This document shows, in pieces, positions 8,338 through 17,906 of a stretch of 64,000 nucleotides of DNA (its first letter is position 1; each line of letters opens with the position of its first letter). The DNA is from Sphingobium lignivorans (GTDB taxonomy: Bacteria; Pseudomonadota; Alphaproteobacteria; Sphingomonadales; Sphingomonadaceae). The position numbers and the translations under genes are program-made. The stretch covers positions 806,001 through 870,000 of the forward strand of contig NZ_JACHKA010000001.1 of assembly GCF_014203955.1 (NCBI RefSeq). Direction: 5' to 3'. The notes under the pieces are model-generated. The model ran no database searches and had not been told where the DNA came from. It saw nothing but the letters and a program-made list of their open reading frames with translations.

Positions 8338-9668
8338 GCATGGGGCAGGGCCTGCGTCTGCGCGGCAGCCTGCAATTTCGCCTGATCGTCGGTTCGGCGG
8401 TGGGGGTGGTGCTGGCGGTCCTGCTGGCCGGGCTCTTCATCGGCAATCTCTACCGGATCCACACCACCGAGCGCTTCCAGAGCGAACTGGACCATCATTT
8501 GAGCGAGCTGATCGCGATGACCCGGGTGGACGCGGCCGGGATGCCGAGGATCCCCCAGCCGCTCTCCGATCCGCAGTTCAATGCGCGGCATTCGGGGCTC
8601 TACTGGCAAGTGGATGGCGGCGAGGGGCGCATTGCGCGCTCCGTCTCGCTCGGTGCGGATCGCCTTGCGGTGCATAGCGATGACAGCGCGTGGGAAACGG
8701 GCCGGGCGGGCGACCAGATGCTGCTCCAGCGCAGTGCGCGCGTGACCCTGGACGGACATGAGGTCGTCGCCACGATCGCCTCGGCGCAGGAGTTGCTGGA
8801 AGAGCAGATCAGCCATTTCTGGAGCGATCTCGCCTGGTCCATGTCCGCGGTCGGCCTGCTGCTGCTCGCTGGCGCCATCGCGCTGGTCCGCTTCGGCCTG
8901 GCGCCCGTGCGGCGGCTTGGCGAGGAAGTCGACCGCCTGCGGCATGGCGAGGTGGCGCGGCTCGACCCGGACGTGCCGACGGAATTCGCGCCGCTCGTCG
9001 AGCGCCTCAATGCCCTGCTTGCCGCGCAGGCGCAGCTCATCAGCCGCGCTCGCACACAGTCCGGCAATCTCGCGCACAATCTGCGCACCCCGCTGGCGCT
9101 GATCATGGACGAGGCCGAGCAGTTGCGCCTCGCCGGCCATGTCGAGACGGCGGACTTCCTGCTGGGGCGCAGCGCGCTGATGCAGCGCCAGATCGACTAT
9201 CACCTGACGCGCGCGGCCGCCGGCGGCACGCGCGGCGCCGGCACGCTCACGGAAGTCGCGCCCCTGCTGGACCAGATCATCACGGCCATGAAGCGCCTGC
9301 ACGCGGGCCGCGACATCGCCTTCGAGGTCGACCTGCCGCCCGGCCTGCGGCTCCCCTGCGATCGCGGCGACCTGGCGGAAATTCTTTCCAACCTCATCGA
9401 CAATGCCTGCAAATGGTGCCGCCACCGCGTCATCATCACCGGGGCGCCCGGGGGCATCGAGGTCCGCGACGACGGCAAGGGCATCGCGGCGGCCAATCTT
9501 CAGGCGGTGCTCATCCCCGGCACCCGGCTCGATCCCGAGACGCCGGGCACGGGCCTGGGACTGGCCGCGACGGCCGATCTCCTGAAATTCTCCGGAGGCG
9601 AGCTGACGCTCGGCGCGGCGAGCGAAGGCGGATTGTCCGCCAGAGTGTCCTTCGCGGAAGAGCGCTGA
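8334..9668 (+). CDS. Sensor histidine kinase of the metal efflux locus
   Basis: A 444-residue membrane kinase partner of the preceding response regulator. It has TM1 at about residues 17-38, a periplasmic sensor of about 125 residues, TM2 at about 168-188, a HAMP segment, and a kinase core. The phosphorylated His248 lies in a PhoQ-like box (NLAHNLRTPLAL). The N box (NLIDNA, 353-358), G1 (DDGKGI) and G2 (GTGLGLA) are intact. I chose ATG 8334 because it forms an ATGA overlap with the regulator. The sensor contains several His residues (H43, H54, H55, H86) that could bind metal, but this is speculation. Confidence 0.92.
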   Translation: MSMGQGLRLRGSLQFRLIVGSAVGVVLAVLLAGLFIGNLYRIHTTERFQSELDHHLSELIAMTRVDAAGMPRIPQPLSDPQFNARHSGLYWQVDGGEGRIARSVSLGADRLAVHSDDSAWETGRAGDQMLLQRSARVTLDGHEVVATIASAQELLEEQISHFWSDLAWSMSAVGLLLLAGAIALVRFGLAPVRRLGEEVDRLRHGEVARLDPDVPTEFAPLVERLNALLAAQAQLISRARTQSGNLAHNLRTPLALIMDEAEQLRLAGHVETADFLLGRSALMQRQIDYHLTRAAAGGTRGAGTLTEVAPLLDQIITAMKRLHAGRDIAFEVDLPPGLRLPCDRGDLAEILSNLIDNACKWCRHRVIITGAPGGIEVRDDGKGIAAANLQAVLIPGTRLDPETPGTGLGLAATADLLKFSGGELTLGAASEGGLSARVSFAEER

Positions 9669-9722
9669 GAGAGTCCTGGCGCGGCGGCCCTCCGGGTGCT
9701 CTCGCGCCTCGGGGGGGGCGGA

Positions 9723-10211
9723 TCAATCGGGCAGGGGCCGATCGATCCGGCCGCTGTCGAGGAGCGGGGCCGCGTCCATGCCGGCCGCATCGAGCAGCAT
9801 GGCAAGGCGCTCGGTCGCGGCGAGCAGCATCCCCTGCTCCCATGTCGGCAGGGACGCGAACCGCTGGGTGAAGCTCGTCTGCAGCGGATCGGCCACTTCC
9901 ACCAGCGCCGCCCGGCCCGCCGGCGTCACGTCCAGCAGGAACTGCCGCTTGTCCCTGTCGCTGCGGCGGCGCTGAACGAAGTCGAGGGCAACCAGCCGGT
10001 CGACAAGGGCCGTGATCGTCGCCTGGCTGAACTGAAGCGCATGCGCCACCGCACTCGGGTTGGTCTGGCCGCGCGATTCGATTTCACGCAGCACAAGCCA
10101 TTGCGAGGGCGTGAGGCCCGTCGCCAGCGCCAGCTCCCGGTTTCCGATTTCCGTGGTGCGCAGCACACGACGCAAGGCGCGCAGCGTGAGCGTTGCAAGA
10201 TCCGTATCCAA
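9723..10211 (-). CDS. ectR: MarR-family regulator, probable ectoine repressor EctR
   Basis: A 162-residue MarR-type winged-helix protein: N-terminal dimerisation helices, recognition helix region around SAVAHALQFSQATITALVDRL, a beta-wing with RRRSDRDKRQFLLDVTPAG, and C-terminal dimerisation helices. It is transcribed divergently from ectA. MarR-type EctR proteins repress ect operons in several halotolerant bacteria and usually occupy exactly this position. The symbol is given on family plus position; the operator has not been shown. The HK and ectR genes converge with only 54 bases between them. Confidence 0.82.
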   Translation of the reverse strand: MDTDLATLTLRALRRVLRTTEIGNRELALATGLTPSQWLVLREIESRGQTNPSAVAHALQFSQATITALVDRLVALDFVQRRRSDRDKRQFLLDVTPAGRAALVEVADPLQTSFTQRFASLPTWEQGMLLAATERLAMLLDAAGMDAAPLLDSGRIDRPLPD

Positions 10212-10407
10212 GCGACCTTCCTTATTGCGATGCCTGCCAGACTAGGTCGGCAGAGCCGCCCGCGGCAAGCCTTGACGCTGTCGTCTCCGGCATGCCGCTC
10301 CTGGGGGGCTACGGAATGGTCCCGAGGAAGAAATAAAATTGCTTCATTAAACGAATGATTTTTGGGAGCTATTCCGGCTTTCGAAGGTTCTCAGGGTCCG
10401 AGATGGG

Positions 10408-10437
10408 TTGAAAATGGAGCATATACAGATATATAAA
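10408..10437 (+). promoter_or_regulatory. Candidate ect operon promoter with overlapping pseudo-palindrome
   Basis: TTGAAA at 10408-10413 is followed, after 16-18 bases, by an AT-rich -10 region (TATATA at 10430 or TATAAA at 10432). An imperfect palindrome, ATATAC-AG-ATATAT (10421-10434), overlaps the -10 box, which is where a MarR-type repressor such as EctR would bind. The predicted leader before ectA is about 65 bases. The motif stands out against the GC-rich background. It is inferred from sequence only. Confidence 0.5.
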
Positions 10438-10504
10438 GCAGCAACAGTTTGAAGCGGCGTGGACCGCCAGCAGAAAATAATTCGGGAGATAAATCATTAT
10501 CGAC

Positions 10505-11095
10505 ATGCAACCTGATGAGGCCGCGTCGCGGCCGCAGACGGCTGTGCACGGCGATCCCCGGGGTGGGGCAAGGGGCAAGGGCGAGATCGATCTGCGCCTT
10601 CCCCGAAGCACCGACGGACCTGCGATCACCGGTCTCATCGCGGCCTGTCCGCCGCTCGACCGGAATTCCGCCTACTGTAATCTTGTGCAGTGCACGCACT
10701 TTGCCGACAGCTGCGTCGTTGCCGAGCGCGACGGCGACATCGTCGGCTGGGTATCCGGGCACCGTCCGCCATCCGATCCCGCCAGCTTCTTCGTCTGGCA
10801 GGTGGCGGTGGGCGCGCAGGCCCGGGGTCTCGGCCTGGCCGGCCGCATGATCGAGGCCTTGCTCGATCGCCCCCAGGCGGCGGGCGTCACCAGCCTCATC
10901 ACCACCGTCACTGCCGACAACCGCGCCTCATGGGCGCTGTTCGAAAGCCTTTCCCGCCGATGGAGCGCGCCACTCGAGAAGAGCGTGCTGTTCGATCGCG
11001 ACATTCATTTCGCCGGTGCGCACGCCACTGAATGGCAGGCGCGCATTGGCCCCCTGCCGCAGCGAGAGCGGCCGCAAACCCGCCAGGAGCTTTGA
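10505..11095 (+). CDS. ectA: L-2,4-diaminobutyrate N-gamma-acetyltransferase EctA
   Basis: A 196-residue GNAT-fold enzyme that acetylates L-2,4-diaminobutyrate with acetyl-CoA, the second step of ectoine synthesis. The EctA signature is clear: LDRNSAYCNLVQCTHFADSCVV split over about 52-72, then GWVSGHRPP, then FVWQVAV and the acetyl-CoA-binding stretch around ARGLGLAGRM. About 28 N-terminal residues precede the conserved domain. The start is uncertain: ATG 10505 lacks a close ribosome site (GGGAGA is 17 bases away). It is followed after 4 bases by ectB. Confidence 0.93.
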   Translation: MQPDEAASRPQTAVHGDPRGGARGKGEIDLRLPRSTDGPAITGLIAACPPLDRNSAYCNLVQCTHFADSCVVAERDGDIVGWVSGHRPPSDPASFFVWQVAVGAQARGLGLAGRMIEALLDRPQAAGVTSLITTVTADNRASWALFESLSRRWSAPLEKSVLFDRDIHFAGAHATEWQARIGPLPQRERPQTRQEL

Positions 11096-11099
11096 GATC

Positions 11100-12407
11100 A
11101 TGACCATCACTCTTCCCGAGCCGACCAAGGCCATTCCCGACCGGGCGATCTATGAGCGGCGTGAGTCCGGCGTGCGCAGCTATGCCCGCTCCATGCCGCG
11201 CCAGTTCAACCGGGCCGAGCATGTGTGGTTGCACGACAATCAGGGCGGCCGTTATCTCGACTTCCTGTCAGGCTGCTCGACGCTGAACTATGGCCACAAC
11301 CACCCGATCCTGAAGCAGGCGCTGCTCGATTATATCACGAGCGACGGCATCGCGCATGGCCTGGACCTGCATACCGATGCCAAGGCCGATTTCCTCGAGA
11401 CGTTCGAGGCGCTGATCCTCCAGCCTCGCGGCCTCGATTATCGCGCGATGTTCACTGGCCCGACCGGCACCAACGCGGTCGAGGCGGCGATCAAGCTGGC
11501 GCGCAAGGTGACTGGTCGCGAGATGGTCATCGCCTTCACCAACGGCTTCCACGGCATGACGCTCGGTGCGCTGGCCTGCACCGGCAATGCCGCCAAGCGC
11601 GGCGGGGCAGGGGTGCCGCTCAGCCATGTCTCGCACGAGCCCTATGACGGCTATCATGGGCCGGGCGTCGACACGGCCGAGCTGCTGGAGCGCCGCCTGT
11701 CCGATCCATCGAGTGGGCTCGATGCGCCGGCCGCCATCCTCGTCGAGACGGTGCAGGGCGAGGGCGGGCTCAATGTCGCGTCCCCGGAATGGCTGCGCAG
11801 GATTGCCGAGATCGCGAAGCGCCATGGCGCCCTGCTGATCGTCGACGACATCCAGGCCGGCTGCGGGCGCACCGGCGGCTTCTTCAGCTTCGAGGACATG
11901 GGCTTCACGCCCGACATCGTCACGCTGGCGAAATCGCTCTCCGGAATGGGCCTGCCTTTCGCGCTCACCCTGTTCCGTCCGGAGCTCGACCAGTGGTCGC
12001 CGGGCGAGCACAACGGCACCTTCCGGGGCAACAATCATGCCTTCGTGACGGCCACTGCGGCGCTTCGCCACTTCTGGAGCGATGGCCACTTCCAGGAGGA
12101 TGTCCGCCGGCGCGGCGCGATGCTGGAGCGTCGCCTCGACGCCATGGCGGCCGAGCACGGCCTTTCCACGCGCGGGCGCGGCATGATGCGCGGCATCCAT
12201 GTCGGCTCGGGCGAAGTCGCCGAAGCCATCACCCGGGCCTGCTTCGCGCAGGGCCTCATCATCGAGACCAGCGGCGCGCATGACGAGATCGTCAAGGTGC
12301 TGGCGCCTCTCGTGATCGACGACGCCATTCTTTCCGCGGGCCTCGACATTCTCGAGGAGAGCCTCCGCGAGGCGTTGACCGTCACTTATGGCGTGGCCGC
12401 AGAATAA
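11100..12407 (+). CDS. ectB: Diaminobutyrate-2-oxoglutarate aminotransferase EctB
   Basis: A 435-residue class III PLP aminotransferase that converts L-aspartate semialdehyde to L-2,4-diaminobutyrate, the first committed step to ectoine. Landmarks: FTGPTGTNAVEAAIKLARK (cofactor phosphate region, about 118-136), VDDIQAGCGRTG with Asp250, and the PLP lysine Lys278 in LAKSLSG. ATG 11100 has AGGAG upstream inside the end of ectA. Length is normal for EctB. It is the second gene of the ectABCD-ask operon, which supplies the compatible solutes ectoine and hydroxyectoine under osmotic or heat stress. Confidence 0.96.
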   Translation: MTITLPEPTKAIPDRAIYERRESGVRSYARSMPRQFNRAEHVWLHDNQGGRYLDFLSGCSTLNYGHNHPILKQALLDYITSDGIAHGLDLHTDAKADFLETFEALILQPRGLDYRAMFTGPTGTNAVEAAIKLARKVTGREMVIAFTNGFHGMTLGALACTGNAAKRGGAGVPLSHVSHEPYDGYHGPGVDTAELLERRLSDPSSGLDAPAAILVETVQGEGGLNVASPEWLRRIAEIAKRHGALLIVDDIQAGCGRTGGFFSFEDMGFTPDIVTLAKSLSGMGLPFALTLFRPELDQWSPGEHNGTFRGNNHAFVTATAALRHFWSDGHFQEDVRRRGAMLERRLDAMAAEHGLSTRGRGMMRGIHVGSGEVAEAITRACFAQGLIIETSGAHDEIVKVLAPLVIDDAILSAGLDILEESLREALTVTYGVAAE

Positions 12408-12425
12408 GAAAAGGAATCCAACATC

Positions 12426-12839
12426 ATGATCGTTCGCAAGCTGAAAGACGTCCGCAAGTCGGATAAGCACGTCAAATCCAAGGGTTGGAGCAGCACCCGC
12501 CTGCTCCTCAAGGATGACGGCATGGGCTTCTCCTTCCATCTCACCACGATGTTCGCGGGCGAGGAACTGCACATGCATTACCAGAACCATCTGGAGGCGG
12601 TGCTGGTCCTCAAGGGCAACGGCACGATCGAGGATCTCGAGACCGGCATCATGCACGAGCTGGCGCCGGGCGTCATGTACGCGCTGAATGCCAATGACCG
12701 GCACGTCGTGCGGCCCGCGACCGACATCCTGTGCGCCTGCGTGTTCAATCCGCCCGTCACTGGCCGGGAAGTGCATGATGAGAATGGTGCCTATCCGGCC
12801 GATCCGCAGCTCGGGAAAGAGCCGGAACTGACCGACTGA
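12426..12839 (+). CDS. ectC: L-ectoine synthase EctC
   Basis: A 137-residue cupin-fold enzyme that cyclises N-gamma-acetyl-diaminobutyrate to ectoine. The start MIVRKLKDV and the metal-binding cupin segment [18 protein letters not shown] are hallmark EctC sequence, and length is typical. It lies 18 bp after ectB with AAAAGGAA as ribosome site. All ligands expected for the iron centre region appear present by eye. Cytoplasmic. Confidence 0.96.
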   Translation: MIVRKLKDVRKSDKHVKSKGWSSTRLLLKDDGMGFSFHLTTMFAGEELHMHYQNHLEAVLVLKGNGTIEDLETGIMHELAPGVMYALNANDRHVVRPATDILCACVFNPPVTGREVHDENGAYPADPQLGKEPELTD

Positions 12840-12871
12840 AGAACAAACAAGACTGAAAAGGGAGAAGTCCC

Positions 12872-13792
12872 GTGAAAGACATCTACCCCTCGCGCCACGC
12901 CAAGCAGGCGGAGTTTCTGCCGCGCCATGATCCGGTCGTCCGCAGCGACTGGACCGAAGACGCGCCGCTCAGCCGCGCGCAGACGGAACAATTTGAGCGT
13001 GACGGCTATCTCGTGCTCGAAGACATTTTCTCCGAGGAGGAAGTGGCTTTCCTGCAGCGCGAAGCTCGCAAGTTGCTTGCCGATCCGGCCGCGCTGGACG
13101 CGGAAACCGTCATCAGCGAGCCGGGCGGGAAGGAAATCCGCTCGATCTTCGAGATCCATGCCCAGAGCCGCGTGATCGAACGCCTGGCCGCCGACGCGCG
13201 GCTGGCCGAGGCGGCGCGCTTCCTGCTGGGCGACGAAGTGTATCTCCACCAGTCGCGCCTCAACTACAAGCCGGGCTTCCAAGGCAAGGAATTCTACTGG
13301 CACAGCGATTTCGAGACCTGGCACGTGGAGGATGGAATGCCGCGCATGCGCGCCCTTTCCATGTCGGTCCTGCTTGCGGAGAACACGCCCAACAACGGCC
13401 CGCTGATGCTGATCCCGGGATCGCATCGCACGTTCCTCACCTGCGTGGGCGAGACGCCGGAGGATCATTATCGCATGTCCCTCAAAAAGCAGGAATATGG
13501 CGTGCCGGACGAGGACAGTCTCGCCGAGCTGGCCTACAAGCACGGCATTGTCGCGCCGACCGGGAAGCCGGGCAGCGTGGTGATCTTCGATTGCAACGTG
13601 ATGCATGGCTCCAACGGCAACATCACGCCGTTCCCCCGCGCCAATGCCTTCCTCGTTTACAATGCGGTGAGCAACCGGCTGCAGGCGCCCTTCGGCGTCG
13701 AGAAGCCCCGGCCCGGCTTCATTGCCGCGCGCGGCGAACCGCGAGTCATCGCGCCCCGTCATGGCCGGCTGACCGAGGAGGCAATGGCATGA
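12872..13792 (+). CDS. ectD: Ectoine 5-hydroxylase EctD
   Basis: A 306-residue non-haem Fe(II)/2-oxoglutarate dioxygenase that turns ectoine into 5-hydroxyectoine. The EctD signature FYWHSDFETWHVEDGMP is present; iron ligands are His144, Asp146 and probably His245 (VMHGSNG). The start is GTG 12872 with GGGAGAAG as ribosome site. The stop overlaps the aspartokinase start as ATGA. Its presence predicts that the strain makes hydroxyectoine, the more desiccation- and heat-protective form. Confidence 0.96.
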   Translation: MKDIYPSRHAKQAEFLPRHDPVVRSDWTEDAPLSRAQTEQFERDGYLVLEDIFSEEEVAFLQREARKLLADPAALDAETVISEPGGKEIRSIFEIHAQSRVIERLAADARLAEAARFLLGDEVYLHQSRLNYKPGFQGKEFYWHSDFETWHVEDGMPRMRALSMSVLLAENTPNNGPLMLIPGSHRTFLTCVGETPEDHYRMSLKKQEYGVPDEDSLAELAYKHGIVAPTGKPGSVVIFDCNVMHGSNGNITPFPRANAFLVYNAVSNRLQAPFGVEKPRPGFIAARGEPRVIAPRHGRLTEEAMA

Positions 13793-15238
13793 GCGGCGTC
13801 CACAGCGTCGAGAAGATCGGCGGCACGTCCATGGCCGCGACGGCCACATTGCTCGACAATGTGCTGATCGCCGGCCGCAGCGGCGCGGACCTCTACAATC
13901 GCATCTTCGTCGTCTCGGGCCTATGCCGGGATGACGGACCTGCTGCTGGAGCACAAGAAGACCGGCGAGTCCGGCGTCTATGCCCGCTTCGTGGCGGATG
14001 AGGACGCGAACGGCTGGCGCCGCGCCATGGAGACGGTGCGCGACGCGATGCACGCGCGCAATGCCGAGATGTTCGCGCGGCCGGAGAGCCAGCTCGAAGC
14101 GGACCGTTTCGTCGACATGCGGATCGATGCCGCGACGCAGTGTCTGGACGACCTCGCGCGGTTGCGCAGCCATGGCCGTTTCGCGCTCAAGGAACAGCTT
14201 CTCACCGTGCGCGAACTGCTCGCGGGGCTTGGCGAGGCGCACAGCGCGCACTCGACCGCGCTGCTGCTGCGCGAGCGGGGCGTGAATGCGCGCTTCATCG
14301 ACCTGACCCTCTGGAACCAGGATGACAGGCGCGGGCTGGACGAGCGCATCGAGCAGGCTCTCGCGCCGATCGAACTCGCCACAACATTGCCGATCGTGAC
14401 CGGTTATGCCGGCTGCAGCGACGGCATGGTGCGCCGCTATGCCCGCGGTTATTCGGAAATGACCTTCTCGCGCATCGCGGTCCTCACCGGTGCGCGCGAG
14501 GCGATCATTCACAAGGAATTCCATCTTTCGAGCGCGGACCCGAAGCTGGTCGGCACGAACAAGGCGCGTAAGATCGGCCGGACCAATTATGACGTCGCGG
14601 ACCAGCTCGCCAATCTGGGCATGGAAGCCATCCATCCCGGTGCCGGCCGTGGCCTGCGGCAGACCGCCATTCCGCTGCGCGTGCGGAACACATTCGACCG
14701 GGAGGACGGCGGCACGCTGATCTCCGGCGACTATGTCTCGGAGCAGCCGAGAGTCGAGATCGTCACCGGCATCCGGCAGATGCAGGCGCTGCAGTTCTTC
14801 GAGCAGGACATGGTCGGTGTGAAGGGCTATGACGCCGCGATCCTCGAGGCGCTGACTCGCCATGGCGCGTGGATCGTCAGCAAGTCGTCCAACGCCAACA
14901 CCATCACCCATTATCTCTCGGCCGATGTGGCGACGATGAAGCGGGTGATCGCGGACCTGCAGAAGCGCTATCCCGATGCCGCGATCACGGCGCAGCCCGT
15001 GGCGATGGTTTCGGTCATCGGCAGCGATATCGCACGGCCGGGGCTGATCACCGACGCGCTTGGCGCGCTGGCTTGTGCCGGCATCGACGTCATCGCGATG
15101 CAGCACCAGATCCGCAATGTGGACGTTCAGTTCATCATCGAGGTCAGCCAGTTCGAAGGCGCCATCCGCGCGTTGCACGCCGCGCTCGTGGAAGGCGACG
15201 GGGACCGGACGGAGGAAAGCGAGCGGGCGGCCGCCTGA
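13789..15238 (+). pseudogene. ask_ect: Ectoine-specific aspartate kinase Ask_Ect, broken by a +1 frameshift
   Basis: Aspartokinase paralogue that feeds aspartyl phosphate into ectoine synthesis. The first frame starts at ATG 13789 (VEKIGGTSM, the kinase N-terminal motif; LYNRIFVVS) and runs into a stop at 13999-14001, giving only 70 residues. The rest (YAGMTDLLLEHKKTGESGVY onward, through two ACT-like segments) is in the next frame to TGA 15236-15238. Removing one G from the GGG at 13917-13919 joins both parts as VVSAYAGMTD, restoring 482 residues, the family length. No other damage is visible. It is therefore either a very recent pseudogene or a sequencing error. Confidence 0.9.
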
Positions 15239-15252
15239 CGGCGCCCCGCTGA

Positions 15253-16509
15253 ATGCCCGTGCTCGCCGCGATCGCTCCCGTCCGCAGCCTGCTGATCGCC
15301 ATCTTCATGCTGATGGCGGGCAGCGGCTTCATGGCCACTTTGCTCAGTCTGCGCCTGGAGCGCGCCGGACAAGGCACCATCCTCATCGGCGCGGTGGCGA
15401 CCGCTTATTTTGGAGGGCTGGTGCTCGGCGCGATCCGCGCCGGGCAGGTCGTCAGGCGGGTGGGCCATATCCGCGCCTTCGCGGCATTCGTGGCGATGCT
15501 CTCGGCGAGCACGCTCGCTTATGCTCTCATCGACGGACCGCTCTTCTGGGCGGGACTGCGCTTCATTGATGGCGTCTGCGTGGCCGGCGTCTTCGTCTGC
15601 CTGGAAAGCTGGCTGAACGACCGGGCGGAAGCGCGAACGCGCGGCACCATCCTCGCGGCCTATATGGTGGCGCTATATTGCGGGCAGGCGGTGGGGCAGT
15701 CCCTGCTCGGCGCGACCGGCACGCTGCCCGGCATGCCGTTCCAGATCGCGTCCATCCTCATTTCGCTGGCGATCATTCCGCTGTGCCTCACCCGCAGTTC
15801 CGCGCCGCCGCCGCTGGAGGCCAGCGCCTTCTCGATCCGCGCCCTGCTGGCGATCTCGCCGCTCGGGGCGCTCGGGGCAGCGGCGACGGGGCTGATGCTT
15901 GGCGCTTTCTATGGTCTGGCGGCCGTCCATGTGCGGCGGCTGGGTCTCGACCTGACCGAGACCGCTGCCTTCATGATGATCGTGATCCTGGGGGGCGTGG
16001 CGCTTCAGGCGCCGCTCGGGCATCTCTCCGACCGGTTCGACAGGCGGCGCGTGATCGTGCTGAGCTTTGCCGCAACGGCGTTCGTCAGCATGGCCCTGGC
16101 GCTGTGGCCCGGCGGCGGTGTGCCGTTGCTGGTGCTTGGCGCCCTGTTCGGCGGCCTGAGCTTCGCGCTCTATCCGCTCTGCGTCGCGCAGTGCAATGAC
16201 AGGCTGCTGGCCGCCGACCGGGTCGCCGCGAGCGGACGGCTGGTGCTCCTCTATTCCATCGGCGCGGCGCTCGGTCCGCTTGGCGGGGCCGTGTTCATGA
16301 GCGTGATCGGCACCGGGGGCCTGTTCCTCTTCATCGCCCTGTGCGCTTCCGCCATGCTGGTCTTTGGCCTGTGGCGCCAGGCCTTCTTCGCACCGGTGCC
16401 GGCGCCGGCGCAGCAGGATTTCCAGATCGTGCCGCGCACCACGCCCATGGCGTCGCTGCTCGACCCCAACACGCCCGATGACGCGGCACCCGCAGGACAG
16501 ACAGAATGA
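15253..16509 (+). CDS. MFS transporter, YcaD-like, in the ectoine cluster
   Basis: A 418-residue major facilitator protein with 12 predicted membrane helices. The cytoplasmic loop between helices 2 and 3 is GAIRAGQVVRRVGHIR, and DRFDRRRVIV lies between helices 8 and 9. The C-terminal 40 residues are hydrophilic. Closest in character to the YcaD-type subgroup. It begins 14 bases after ask_ect and overlaps the next transporter by ATGA, so it is part of the ect operon. Substrate unknown; export or uptake of ectoine, or a mechanosensitive-like release role, can only be guessed from position. Confidence 0.85.
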   Translation: MPVLAAIAPVRSLLIAIFMLMAGSGFMATLLSLRLERAGQGTILIGAVATAYFGGLVLGAIRAGQVVRRVGHIRAFAAFVAMLSASTLAYALIDGPLFWAGLRFIDGVCVAGVFVCLESWLNDRAEARTRGTILAAYMVALYCGQAVGQSLLGATGTLPGMPFQIASILISLAIIPLCLTRSSAPPPLEASAFSIRALLAISPLGALGAAATGLMLGAFYGLAAVHVRRLGLDLTETAAFMMIVILGGVALQAPLGHLSDRFDRRRVIVLSFAATAFVSMALALWPGGGVPLLVLGALFGGLSFALYPLCVAQCNDRLLAADRVAASGRLVLLYSIGAALGPLGGAVFMSVIGTGGLFLFIALCASAMLVFGLWRQAFFAPVPAPAQQDFQIVPRTTPMASLLDPNTPDDAAPAGQTE

Positions 16510-17888
16510 CGCAGACTGACCGCCTCCATCCCCCGATCAACGCCGTCGCGACCGAATCCACGGACCCGGCCGACCGGGCCGTGCTGCACCGCGCGATCGC
16601 CGCGTCGGCGCTGGGCAACGCCACCGAGTGGTTCGACTACGGAATCTATGCCTATGGCGTGACGTACATATCGGCCGCCCTGTTCCCCGGGGATGTGGAG
16701 GAAGCGGTGCTGTTCGCGCTGGCGACCTTCGCCATCTCCTTTCTGGTCCGTCCGCTCGGCGGATTGTTCTGGGGGCCGCTGGGCGACCGGCTGGGGCGCA
16801 AATCGGTGCTGGCGCTCACGATCCTGCTCATGTCTCTCGCCACGCTCTGCGTGGGGCTCATCCCCTCTTATGCGACGATCGGCTTCTGGGCGCCGGTGTT
16901 GCTGATCCTGCTGCGCATGGTCCAGGGCTTCTCGACCGGCGGCGAATATGGCGGGGCGGCGACCTTCATGGCCGAATATGCGCCCGATGACCGGCGCGGC
17001 TTCTATGGCAGCTTCCTCGAGGTCGGCACATTGGCGGGCTTCTCCCTGGGCGCTGTGCTGATGCTCGGCTTCTCGCTGCTGCTGGGCGACGTGGCCATGT
17101 ATGACTGGGGCTGGCGCGTGCCCTTTCTCGTCGCGGCGCCGCTCGGGCTGATCGGCCTTTATCTGCGCTCTCGTATGGAGGACACGCCTGTCTTCCGCGC
17201 GCATGAGAAGACCAGCGAGGACCTGCCCTCGCCGGGGCTGGGCACACTGATGCGCCATCACTGGCGGCCGATGCTGGTGGTGAGTGGGCTCGTCGTGGCT
17301 CTCAACGTCGTCAACTACACCCTGCTCAGCTACATGCCGACCTATCTGCAGCGGCGCATCGGCCTCTCGGGGGATGAAGCTCTCATCGTGCCGATCATCG
17401 GCATGCTGTTCATGATGATGCTCCTGCCGTTCATGGGCGGGCTTTCGGACCGGATCGGCCGGCGACCGCTCTGGCGTTTCTCGCTGATCGGGCTGCTGGT
17501 GGGTGTCGTTCCGCTCTACATTTTGATGGGGACAGGCCTGCCCGGGGCCATGCTCGCCTTCGTTCTGCTCGGCCTGCTCTATGCACCGCAGCTTGCCACC
17601 ATCTCGGCGACCTTTCCGGCGATGTTCCCCACTTATGTACGCTTCGCCGGCTTTGCGATCGCCTATAATGTCGCCACGTCCATCTTCGGCGGGACGGCCC
17701 CGGCGATCGGGAGCGGCCTCATCACGCTCACCGGCAATCCGCTGATGCCCGCCTTCTACATGATGGGGGCCTGCGCCGTCGGGCTGGTCGCGCTGCGCTT
17801 CATGCCGGAGACGGCGCGCTGTTCCCTGCATGACGATCCGTTCGCAAGTCGGGCGTCAGGCGAGGGCAGGACAGTCGCGCGCGCCTGA
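16506..17888 (+). CDS. MFS transporter of the metabolite:H+ symporter (ProP-like) family
   Basis: A 460-residue, 12-helix transporter. The start NATEWFDYGIYAYGVTYISAALFP, the loop GPLGDRLGRKSVLA and the VQGFSTGGEYGGAATFMAEYAP segment are typical of the MHS family, which includes ProP, the proton-driven osmolyte symporter for proline, glycine betaine and ectoine. It has no long C-terminal coiled coil, which in E. coli ProP contributes to osmosensing. As last gene of the ect operon it most likely takes up or recaptures ectoine/hydroxyectoine. Start ATG 16506 overlaps the preceding stop. Confidence 0.9.
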   Translation: MTQTDRLHPPINAVATESTDPADRAVLHRAIAASALGNATEWFDYGIYAYGVTYISAALFPGDVEEAVLFALATFAISFLVRPLGGLFWGPLGDRLGRKSVLALTILLMSLATLCVGLIPSYATIGFWAPVLLILLRMVQGFSTGGEYGGAATFMAEYAPDDRRGFYGSFLEVGTLAGFSLGAVLMLGFSLLLGDVAMYDWGWRVPFLVAAPLGLIGLYLRSRMEDTPVFRAHEKTSEDLPSPGLGTLMRHHWRPMLVVSGLVVALNVVNYTLLSYMPTYLQRRIGLSGDEALIVPIIGMLFMMMLLPFMGGLSDRIGRRPLWRFSLIGLLVGVVPLYILMGTGLPGAMLAFVLLGLLYAPQLATISATFPAMFPTYVRFAGFAIAYNVATSIFGGTAPAIGSGLITLTGNPLMPAFYMMGACAVGLVALRFMPETARCSLHDDPFASRASGEGRTVARA

Positions 17889-17906
17889 TGTGGCGAGGCG
17901 AGGCGG

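Noticed and set aside
13789-14001. Programmed +1 frameshifting as explanation for ask_ect
   Set aside because: No slippery heptamer or stimulatory stop at the site, and the same lesion type occurs in two unrelated genes.
12791-15178. A 795-residue open frame on the minus strand across ectC, ectD and ask_ect
   Set aside because: It is antisense to well-recognised genes and rich in His/Arg/Asp without any domain. Long antisense frames are expected at this GC content.
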